From Oscillospiraceae bacterium (GTDB lineage: Bacteria; Bacillota; Clostridia; Oscillospirales; Oscillospiraceae): a stretch of DNA of 6,552 nucleotides. The number at the start of each line of letters is the position of its first letter. Position 1 is the stretch's first letter. The notes under the pieces were generated by a model. It was not told where the DNA came from, searched no databases, and saw only the letters and a program-made list of their open reading frames with translations. The position numbers were made by a program, and so were the translations under genes. Location of the stretch: assembly GCA_009776905.1 (NCBI GenBank), contig WRMX01000055.1, positions 1-6,552 of the forward strand. The letters are read 5' to 3'. This document shows, piece after piece, positions 1 through 5,199 of this stretch.

Positions 1-122
1 CTTATCGCTCAGATGCGCATCCATGCGCATATTCGCGCCGCTCCGCTTCCTTGCTACGCGGTCGGAAGCAAAACAAACGTCTACCTCACCGGGCGTGAAT
101 TGCAGTCTGAAGGAGGCTATAT
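1..122. other. Lead-in region upstream of tcdA, content undefined
   Basis: I cannot assign a gene here. On the plus strand frame 1 is open from the window edge to a TGA at 124-126, which overlaps the tcdA ATG as ATGA, so the tail of an upstream co-transcribed gene is possible. The other plus frames are also open or nearly so, however, and the predicted peptide matches no family I recognise. On the minus strand a possible ATG (complement of about 30-32) could start a divergent gene running off the left edge, but its ribosome binding site is weak. The octamer atgcgcat occurs twice within 12-31, and gcttcc (45-50) can pair with ggaagc (64-69). No promoter for tcdA is convincing. Confidence 0.3.
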
Positions 123-839
123 ATGAATAATCAGTTCAGCAGAACCGCTATGATGTTCGGCAGCCCGGCTCTTGAAAAGCTGGAGAAATGCCGCGTCGCG
201 GTCTTCGGCTTGGGCGGAGTCGGCGGACATTGCGCCGAGGCGTTGTGCAGAGCGGGGATCGGCGCGCTCGACCTATACGATGGCGATGTTGTTGATGTCA
301 CCAATATCAACCGCCAAATCATCGCCACGCACAAGACTGTCGGCGCCGACAAGGTCTCCGTCATGCGCGATAGACTGCTGGAGATCAACCCGAATGTTTC
401 CGTACTAGCGACTAAAATATTCTATCTGCCGGAGAATGCCGCGACAATTGATTTATCCGTATATGATTATGTTGTTGATGCGGTTGATACCATAACGGCA
501 AAACTTGAACTGGTTTGCCGCTCCAAAGCGCTTGGCATTCCGGTCATCAGCAGTATGGGCGCAGCGAACAAGGTAGATCCGACGGCTTTCAGGGTGGCAG
601 ATATTTATGAGACATCTGTATGCCCGATCGCTCGCATAATGCGCAGGGAGCTGCGTAAAAGGGATGTCGGCGAGCTGAAGGTTGTCTTCTCGACAGAGCA
701 GCCTCTGATCCCCCTCTCGAGCGACTTCGTAGATATGCAGCGGCCGCTCCCTGCCAGCAACTCTTTTGTCCCTCCCGTCGCCGGGCTGATCATCGCCGGC
801 GAGGTCATAAAGGACTTAATAGCGTTGCACGGCAAGTAG
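123..839 (+). CDS. tcdA: tRNA threonylcarbamoyladenosine dehydratase TcdA (E1-like, ThiF/MoeB/HesA fold)
   Basis: This 238-residue protein is predicted to use ATP to dehydrate t6A at position 37 of ANN-decoding tRNAs into the cyclic form ct6A, in the cytoplasm. Visible signatures are the nucleotide-binding glycine loop GLGGVG (29-34), the acidic strand end at D53/D55, the N-x-N-R-Q motif (61-65), the DAVDT motif (119-123) and the SSMGAANK stretch (144-151). The segment TSVCPIARIMRRELRK (165-180) is characteristic of the YgdL/YrvM (TcdA) branch and argues against ThiF or MoeB. There is no rhodanese or ubiquitin-like-protein handling domain. It is somewhat shorter than E. coli TcdA (about 268 residues), mainly at the C-terminus. 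The ATG at 123 is fixed by AAGGAGG at 110-116, six bases upstream. In many Firmicutes tcdA lies next to aspS; here aspS is at the far end of the window on the opposite strand, with two other genes between. Confidence 0.93.
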   Translation: MNNQFSRTAMMFGSPALEKLEKCRVAVFGLGGVGGHCAEALCRAGIGALDLYDGDVVDVTNINRQIIATHKTVGADKVSVMRDRLLEINPNVSVLATKIFYLPENAATIDLSVYDYVVDAVDTITAKLELVCRSKALGIPVISSMGAANKVDPTAFRVADIYETSVCPIARIMRRELRKRDVGELKVVFSTEQPLIPLSSDFVDMQRPLPASNSFVPPVAGLIIAGEVIKDLIALHGK

Positions 840-883
840 CGGCCGCTCAAATTTGAATAATGTATCAGTTGCCTATTGTTAAT

Positions 884-944
884 TAGTAACTGACGGATTC
901 ACAACGTCAACAAAAACAAGTTATTTTTAGTCCGTCAGTTACTA
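884..944. repeat. 14-bp perfect inverted repeat with 33-base spacer after tcdA
   Basis: tagtaactgacgga (884-897) is exactly complementary to tccgtcagttacta (931-944). The AT-rich spacer is 898-930. As RNA this is a long stem with a large loop, but no run of T follows the right arm, so it is not a standard intrinsic terminator. The right arm overlaps the left boundary of the multi-hairpin element described next, so the two folds compete for bases 931-932. It could be a terminal inverted repeat, a regulator binding site or a 3'-end stem for tcdA mRNA; the sequence does not decide. Confidence 0.6.
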
Positions 945-1109
945 TCGCCGCGCGAAGCGCGGTGCGCAGCGTAGCTGCGTGAGGGACAAGCGAGTAGGGC
1001 GAACTTCCACCCCACGAAACCTTGTTTCGCGGGGACCCCGGAAGATTTCGCCCGTGAGCGAGCTGTCCCGATGGGTTGTGGGGGTGGAACCCCCACGTTA
1101 GACTAAAAA
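924..1109. other. Compact multi-hairpin element closed by a 9-bp inverted repeat
   Basis: About 186 bases of non-coding sequence are almost wholly self-complementary. The ends tttttagtc (924-932) and gactaaaaa (1101-1109) pair perfectly. Inside are four arms in a row: CCGCGC/GCGCGG with loop GAA (948-962); CGCAGC/GCTGCG with loop GTA (965-979); a long arm from GGGACA (983-988) to TGTCCC (1064-1069); and GTGGGGGT/ACCCCCAC with loop GGA (1078-1096). The long arm stacks further helices: GGGCGAA 997-1003 with 1047-1053, CTTCC 1004-1008 with 1040-1044, CCCC 1010-1013 with 1031-1034, and CGAAAC 1015-1020 with 1024-1029 around loop CTT. Every hairpin tip is a three-base loop. This could be a structured RNA, a non-autonomous fold-back (MITE-like) repeat, or a REP/BIME-like chromosomal repeat. 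No reading frame in it looks real. The pairings are seen directly; the identity is unknown. Confidence 0.6.
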
Positions 1110-1266
1110 AACGCGGGCGAACACGCGGGCCGTGCCTCTATTCACAATCCCCGGCACCCATAGGGGGCGGTGCCCGCATCGTCCCCCCATTCACTGCCAA
1201 TTGTTCCCCTCATGCAAAACGCGACCGCACGGACGCGCCGCAGGGAATCGCGCATGCGGCGGAGTC
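1110..1266. other. Rest of tcdA-esterase intergenic region, no gene recognised
   Basis: This stretch contains a short direct repeat, acgcgggc at 1111-1118 and again at 1123-1130, and a run of C-rich and G-rich blocks between about 1148 and 1188, including ggcacc and ggtgcc, which can pair locally. The esterase frame is open through part of this region from an ATG at 1170, but the peptide it would add is Arg/Ser/Pro-rich, resembles no domain, and lacks a ribosome binding site. I find no promoter hexamer pair that I would defend. Confidence 0.4.
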
Positions 1267-1274
1267 AAAGGAGG
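1267..1274 (+). promoter_or_regulatory. Ribosome binding site that fixes the GTG start of the esterase
   Basis: AAAGGAGG is a near-perfect anti-16S match placed nine bases before GTG at 1284. No comparable site precedes the in-frame ATG at 1170 or the later in-frame ATG at 1326, so GTG at 1284 is the preferred start. Confidence 0.85.
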
Positions 1275-1283
1275 AATAACAAC

Positions 1284-2186
1284 GTGGAAGAAATATTGAT
1301 CTTTCCACCCGAAGACGTGCAAAAAATGTTCGCGCGCCTCGGCGAGCTGACGCTCGACGTGTCCGATATCAGGAGGAAGTTCCTCAATTGCCCATATGGC
1401 GAGGACCCGAGGCAGTCTCTTGACATATATCTGCCTAACGACGGCAGCGGGCCATACCCAGTCGTTTTCTTCGCGCATGGCGGCGGCTGGACAAGCGGCA
1501 ACAAAGGCGACGTGCAGGTTGTTCCTTTCATCGGCGGCGTCGCTCGGGGCTATGCCATAATCAGCATCAATTACAGGCTGCTCCCTAATATTCGATATCC
1601 GGAAAACCTTTTCGACATAAAGATGGCGCTCTCCTGGGTATCACAAAATGCCGAAACATATCTGCTCGATCCATCGCGAACCGCTCTTTGCGGAGCATCT
1701 GCGGGTGCCCACCTTATGATGATGGCCGCATTCACGCAAGGCCAGCCCGTCTTTGGCGACATTCCCGGGGCTCCCACATGCCGTGTTCTCGCCGTCGTCA
1801 ACCAGTTCGGGCCGTCAGATTTCGCCAAATTCCATGCGCATTATGACGAATCAGGTTACCCGCGTGCGCAGGCGCCCGGGGAGCCAAGCTCGCTGGACGA
1901 TTTGCTCGGCGCCAAGGCTGAATCCATCCCAAACCTTGTGCGCTTCATTAACCCTATCGACAACGTGCATCCCCGCATACCGCCCGTTCTAATCCAACAT
2001 GGGCGGTATGACCCGATCGTGCCATACCAGCAAAGCGTCGAACTATACGAAAAAATAAATTCTGTCGCAGGAGAAGGCATGGCGGAACTGGACTTGAGCG
2101 AGGAATTTCTGCATGCCGATCCCGGCTACGCCGCTCCCGAAAGCGTCGAACGCATCTTCGCATTCCTGGACAAACATTTAAAATGA
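1284..2186 (+). CDS. Alpha/beta-hydrolase, esterase/lipase (HSL/BD-FAE-like) family
   Basis: This 300-residue protein (from the GTG start) is predicted to hydrolyse a carboxylic ester. The oxyanion-hole motif HGGGW is at 65-69, the nucleophile elbow GASAG at 137-141 (Ser139), the acid in HGRYDPIVP at Asp243, and the histidine in FLHADPGY at His277, giving a complete Ser-Asp-His triad in the usual order. The LDIYLP lead-in strand (46-51) and the INYRL strand (95-99) are typical of carbohydrate-esterase-like and arylesterase relatives of the hormone-sensitive lipase group. No signal peptide or membrane segment is seen, so it is probably cytoplasmic. The substrate cannot be told from sequence; small acyl or acetyl-sugar esters are a guess from the family. 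A tandem palindromic repeat begins two bases after its stop codon, so the mRNA would carry that array as its 3' untranslated region. No neighbour suggests a pathway. Confidence 0.87.
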   Translation: MEEILIFPPEDVQKMFARLGELTLDVSDIRRKFLNCPYGEDPRQSLDIYLPNDGSGPYPVVFFAHGGGWTSGNKGDVQVVPFIGGVARGYAIISINYRLLPNIRYPENLFDIKMALSWVSQNAETYLLDPSRTALCGASAGAHLMMMAAFTQGQPVFGDIPGAPTCRVLAVVNQFGPSDFAKFHAHYDESGYPRAQAPGEPSSLDDLLGAKAESIPNLVRFINPIDNVHPRIPPVLIQHGRYDPIVPYQQSVELYEKINSVAGEGMAELDLSEEFLHADPGYAAPESVERIFAFLDKHLK

Positions 2187-2188
2187 AA

Positions 2189-2362
2189 TGTAGGGCGCGG
2201 CATCCTTGACGCGCCGTTGTAGGGCGCGGCATCCTTGACGCGCCGTTGTAGGGCGCGGCATCCTTGACGCGCCGTTGTAGGGCGCGGCTTCCCAGACGCG
2301 CCGTTGTAGGGCGCGGCATCCTTGACGCGCCGTTGTAGGGCGCGGCATCCTTGACGCGCCGC
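2189..2362. repeat. Six tandem copies of a 29-bp palindromic repeat
   Basis: Units start at 2189, 2218, 2247, 2276, 2305 and 2334, each 29 bp, with no spacers. Each holds the stem GGCGCG/CGCGCC around a ten-base loop. Units 1, 2, 3 and 5 are identical, unit 6 differs only in its last base, and unit 4 differs only inside the loop and keeps the stem. The right arm of one unit can also pair with the left arm of the next (seven-base loop), so the array can fold in two registers. It is not CRISPR because nothing separates the repeats. It resembles the GC-rich TGTAGGG-type intergenic palindromes I recall from gut Clostridia. It may stop or stabilise the esterase transcript. Confidence 0.93.
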
Positions 2363-2379
2363 TTTTCCCCCGAAATGGT

Positions 2380-2428
2380 CTATCCCTGCTGCTCGACCGG
2401 TGTTCCGTCCGTCATGCAGCAGGGATAG
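2380..2428. other. Hairpin, 13-bp perfect stem with 23-base loop
   Basis: ctatccctgctgc (2380-2392) pairs exactly with gcagcagggatag (2416-2428). The loop is 2393-2415. It sits between the 29-bp repeat array and the hydratase promoter. No T tract follows on either strand, so it is not a canonical intrinsic terminator. It lies upstream of the predicted hydratase transcription start and therefore would not be in that leader. A transcript boundary for the esterase unit or a protein-binding palindrome are both possible. Confidence 0.6.
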
Positions 2429-2475
2429 TAATCTTCACGTGGAATGTAAATGCAATATAACACAATTTTCCGGGG

Positions 2476-2489
2476 TATGTGTGTACATA
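2476..2489. promoter_or_regulatory. Operator-like palindrome upstream of the hydratase promoter
   Basis: TATGT-gtgt-ACATA is a 5+5 inverted repeat that ends three bases before the -35 hexamer. The spacing and symmetry fit a binding site for a dimeric regulator. No regulator gene is in the window, and a short palindrome in AT-rich sequence may be chance. Confidence 0.35.
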
Positions 2490-2491
2490 GC

Positions 2492-2521
2492 TTGAATTTT
2501 TTATGACATTCGTGCTAAAAT
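2492..2521 (+). promoter_or_regulatory. Sigma-A-type promoter for the hydratase gene
   Basis: The -35 is TTGAAT (2492-2497), there is an 18-base spacer, and the -10 is TAAAAT (2516-2521), preceded by TGC as an extended -10. Transcription would begin near 2527-2529, giving a leader of about 30 bases before the ATG at 2559, too short for a riboswitch. The region is clearly more AT-rich than its surroundings. Confidence 0.65.
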
Positions 2522-2558
2522 CTATTAAGTAATTGTTACATGACAGGAGACAAACAAT

Positions 2559-5129
2559 ATGCCAATGGTCGAATATTCAGAAAACGGAGTCTTCATAAAA
2601 GGCGGCGCGCCTGTACCGGCAACTCAATACGCAGACGCCGCACTCGTAACAGCAACTCAATACGCGGACGCCGCGCAACGCCCGTCAACCGCGCAAGCAC
2701 CGACATTCGCGCAAGACCCATCTGCAGCGCGTGAAAAAACGATGGCGTATAAAATCCTCAGAGCGCACGACAAAGGTGCCGCCAACGACTGCGCCGCCAA
2801 CGACTGCGCCGCCAACGACCCCGCCGCCAGCAACACCAACACCAGCACCAACACCAGCACCAACGACACCACCGGCAGCAGCGCAAACGCCGTCAACGAC
2901 CCCGCCGCCAGCTTACGAAACACCGGCAATATGCGGCTGGTGTTCGACGCGCTCGTGTCGCACGACATCACATACGTCGGCATCATCCAAACAGCGCGCG
3001 CATCCGGCATGACCGAGTTCCCCCTCCCATACGCGCTCACGAACTGCCACAACAGCCTTTGCGCCGTCGGAGGAACCATCAACGAGGACGACCACGCATT
3101 CGGATTGTCCGCCGCAAAAAAATATGGAGGCATCTTTGTCCCCGCAAACCATGCTGTCATCCATCAATACGCTCGTGAAAAGCTGGCGGGCTGCGGAAAG
3201 ATGATTCTCGGATCCGATTCCCACACAAGATACGGCTGCTACGGAACTCTCGGCATCGGCGAAGGGGGCGGCGAGCTCGCGAAGCAACTGCTGAAGAACA
3301 CCTATGACGTCGATGCGCCGGAAGTCACGCTCGTGTGGCTTGAAGGTACTCCCCCGCGCGGGGTCGGCCCGCATGATGTCGCGCTCGCGCTTGTCAAGGA
3401 GACTTTTCCGCACGGCAAGGTCAAAAACAAGGTATTGGAGTTTGCAGGCCCCGGGATCGGCGCGCTATCAATGGATTTCCGCATCGGAATCGACGTAATG
3501 ACGACGGAGACAAGCTGTTTGTCGTCAATATGGGAAACCGACGATGAAGTACGGAAGTTCTACGACAACGTCGGAAGGCCGGAGGATTACCGCGAGCTGG
3601 CCATCGAAGATGGCGCCTACTACGATTCGCTGGTCAAAATCGATTTATCGGCGATGGAAGCGATGATAGCATTACCGTTTCACCCTTCAAAGGCTGTGAC
3701 AATCCATGATCTGCAAAAAGAACCCGCAAGGATATTAAAAGAGGCGCAAGACGAATGCAATAAAGAATTAAGCGGCCAGGTGCAGCTTGACCTGCTGCAG
3801 TGCATCAACGAAAATGGCGCTGTGCTTTTCGAACAAGGGGTCATCGTCGGATGCGCCGGAGGAATGTACGAAAACATATCGGAGGCAGCGGATATTTTGC
3901 GAGGAAAATCCGTTGGAGACGGCTACTTCGAGCTGTCGGTCTATCCGTCCTCCACTCCAATTTCCCTGGCGATAACTCGTGATGGCATATCGGAGACGTT
4001 GATCGAATGCGGAGCCGTGATGAAGCCTGCATTTTGCGGCCCATGCTTTGGCGCTGGAGACACCCCCGCGCATAACACTCTGTCGGTCCGCCATGCGACG
4101 CGCAATTTCGCGAATCGCGAGGGGTCAAAACCGTCAAGCGGGCAAATCGCATCCGTCGCTTTGATGGACGCCAGATCGATCGCTGCGACGGCCGCGAACG
4201 GCGGGGTTCTGACTGCTGCGACAGACATCGAATACGAAATAACGCCGCGCGTGTATAAATACGACGGCGGCGTGTATGAAAAACGTTGCTATGATGGGTT
4301 CGGGCGGCCCGATCCAACTGTCGAGTTGCGCCTTGGGCCGAATATAACGGATTGGCCGGATTTCGCAAAGCCGGAAGAGAACCTGCTGTTGAGGCTGTGC
4401 GCGGTCATCCGCGACGAAGTGACAACGACCGACGAGCTTATCCCTTCAGGCGAGACCTCGTCATATAGGTCAAACCCTGTTGCGCTGTCCGAGTTCGCAT
4501 TATCGCGCCGAGTGCCGTCATATGTCGCCGATAGCAAGGCGACGCGCAGCCTGGAAGATGCAAGGCGCAACGGCACGCTCGCTTCTGCATCCGGCAGCGT
4601 AGACTCAATCGAAGCGAAGGCATCGCGCAGCAATCTCGCAACTCCATCCGGCCACTCAGATACCACAGCCGCAGACCCGACGGACCTCGCGACGGAAGCC
4701 CTGGCCGTTCTGGAAAAAGTCGGCGGCGACACGGCGACAACGTCGATCGGCTCCTGCATATTCGCGAAAAAGCCCGGAGACGGCAGCGCTAGAGAACAAG
4801 CGGCCTCGTGTCAAAAAGTGCTGGGAGGCCTTGCAAATATATGCTATGAATATGCCACCAAGCGCTACCGTTCAAACTGCATCAATTGGGGCATTGTGCC
4901 ATTCACAATCAGCAATGATGAGCCGTTCGAGTATAACACGGGTGATTGGATATATGCCGCCGATGTGCGCAGCGCGATCCTTTCCGGCATCGAAAAAATA
5001 CCCGCTAAAACGATTTCCAAAGGCGCTGTCCGCGATATCACGCTAGAATGCCGCGGCCTGACCGACGACGAGCGGATAATTCTAACAGAAGGCTGCCTAA
5101 TGAATTATTATGCAATGCTAGCGCGATAA
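2559..5129 (+). CDS. Aconitase-superfamily [4Fe-4S] hydratase (clostridial 'hydratase' type) with low-complexity insertions
   Basis: This 856-residue protein has the AcnA-type order: three-part Fe-S catalytic region (about 125-555) followed by a swivel domain (about 600-856). Expected cluster ligands are Cys432 (VGCAGG, equivalent to the SCTN position), Cys493 and Cys496 (CGPC). Other signatures are QTARASG (144-150), DSHT (220-223), TRNFANREG (514-522), TTTDELIPSG (622-631), SYRSN (635-639) and PGDGSAREQ (739-747), where Ser743 and Arg745 match the aconitase catalytic Ser and Arg. It would reversibly dehydrate/hydrate a citrate-like acid in the cytoplasm; aconitase activity is plausible, but the substrate is not proven. 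Start ATG 2559 follows AGGAG (2545-2549). Oddities are Ala/Asn/Thr/Ser-rich, repeat-built insertions at about 17-58 and 73-120 and a third at about 672-712, so it is longer than the roughly 750 residues I recall for relatives. It is monocistronic and convergent with aspS. Confidence 0.88.
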   Translation: MPMVEYSENGVFIKGGAPVPATQYADAALVTATQYADAAQRPSTAQAPTFAQDPSAAREKTMAYKILRAHDKGAANDCAANDCAANDPAASNTNTSTNTSTNDTTGSSANAVNDPAASLRNTGNMRLVFDALVSHDITYVGIIQTARASGMTEFPLPYALTNCHNSLCAVGGTINEDDHAFGLSAAKKYGGIFVPANHAVIHQYAREKLAGCGKMILGSDSHTRYGCYGTLGIGEGGGELAKQLLKNTYDVDAPEVTLVWLEGTPPRGVGPHDVALALVKETFPHGKVKNKVLEFAGPGIGALSMDFRIGIDVMTTETSCLSSIWETDDEVRKFYDNVGRPEDYRELAIEDGAYYDSLVKIDLSAMEAMIALPFHPSKAVTIHDLQKEPARILKEAQDECNKELSGQVQLDLLQCINENGAVLFEQGVIVGCAGGMYENISEAADILRGKSVGDGYFELSVYPSSTPISLAITRDGISETLIECGAVMKPAFCGPCFGAGDTPAHNTLSVRHATRNFANREGSKPSSGQIASVALMDARSIAATAANGGVLTAATDIEYEITPRVYKYDGGVYEKRCYDGFGRPDPTVELRLGPNITDWPDFAKPEENLLLRLCAVIRDEVTTTDELIPSGETSSYRSNPVALSEFALSRRVPSYVADSKATRSLEDARRNGTLASASGSVDSIEAKASRSNLATPSGHSDTTAADPTDLATEALAVLEKVGGDTATTSIGSCIFAKKPGDGSAREQAASCQKVLGGLANICYEYATKRYRSNCINWGIVPFTISNDEPFEYNTGDWIYAADVRSAILSGIEKIPAKTISKGAVRDITLECRGLTDDERIILTEGCLMNYYAMLAR
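2619..2674 (+). repeat. 33-bp-period repeat inside the hydratase gene (codons for ATQYADAA twice)
   Basis: A 23-base segment at 2619-2641 recurs at 2652-2674 with one base change. The period is 33 bp, or 11 codons, so the frame is kept. It encodes ATQYADAA at residues 21-28 and 32-39, within an N-terminal stretch that lies outside the conserved hydratase core. Confidence 0.85.
2778..2822 (+). repeat. 15-bp tandem repeat, three copies, in the hydratase gene
   Basis: gccgccaacgactgc occurs at 2778-2792 and 2793-2807, and a variant ending in cccc at 2808-2822. It encodes AANDC-AANDC-AANDP (residues 74-88). The period is a multiple of three, so copy changes would preserve the frame. Confidence 0.9.
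2813..2912 (+). repeat. 19-bp direct repeats flanking an 81-bp period, with an internal 12-bp tandem
   Basis: caacgaccccgccgccagc is found exactly at 2813-2831 and 2894-2912, encoding NDPAAS at residues 86-91 and 113-118. The period is 81 bp (27 codons). Between the copies aacaccagcacc is tandemly repeated at 2838-2849 and 2850-2861 (NTST twice). Recombination or slippage between the 19-bp copies would remove 27 codons cleanly in frame. Confidence 0.9.
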
Positions 5130-5166
5130 TCAACAGACAATACTAGCGCGATAAGCAACAGACAAT
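5118..5166 (+). repeat. 25-bp tandem duplication spanning the hydratase stop codon
   Basis: The segment 5118-5141 recurs at 5143-5166 with a single base change (t5130 to g5155); the period is 25 bp. The first copy contains the last codons and the TAA stop (5127-5129) of the hydratase, and the second lies in the short convergent gap before aspS. No terminator hairpin with a T tract is visible in 5130-5199 on either strand. Confidence 0.88.
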
Positions 5167-5199
5167 CGCCCGCCGAGCGTAACGGCAAAACCAATGCCA

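Noticed and set aside
740..846. gcggccgc present twice (740-747 and 839-846)
   Set aside because: Short GC palindromes of this size are expected by chance here; one copy is in coding sequence and no function is suggested.
1078..1110. Intrinsic terminator formed by the GTGGGGGT/ACCCCCAC hairpin
   Set aside because: On the plus strand it is followed by an A run, not a T run, and on the minus strand the T run precedes the hairpin, so neither direction fits.
1954..2319. Minus-strand open frame of 121 codons with a repetitive N-terminus
   Set aside because: Its repetition is just the antisense reading of the 29-bp repeat array, and the rest is antisense to the esterase; no ribosome binding site.
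2189..2362. CRISPR array, as the unit length of 29 bp is typical of CRISPR repeats
   Set aside because: The units abut directly with no spacers, the stem is a plain GC palindrome, and there is no cas gene or leader.
2731..3012. Plus-strand frame encoding a Thr/Pro-rich, mucin-like repeat protein
   Set aside because: It is a frame-shifted reading of the same tandem repeats in the hydratase; the hydratase frame is conserved on both sides and has the ribosome binding site.
2657..3160. Minus-strand open frame of 167 codons with a Leu/Val-rich stretch resembling a membrane segment
   Set aside because: The hydrophobic run (alternating L and V) is the antisense of the Asn/Thr repeat codons in the hydratase gene; no start signals.
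3841..4368. Minus-strand open frame of 175 codons
   Set aside because: Antisense to the most conserved part of the hydratase, Arg-rich, and without family resemblance.
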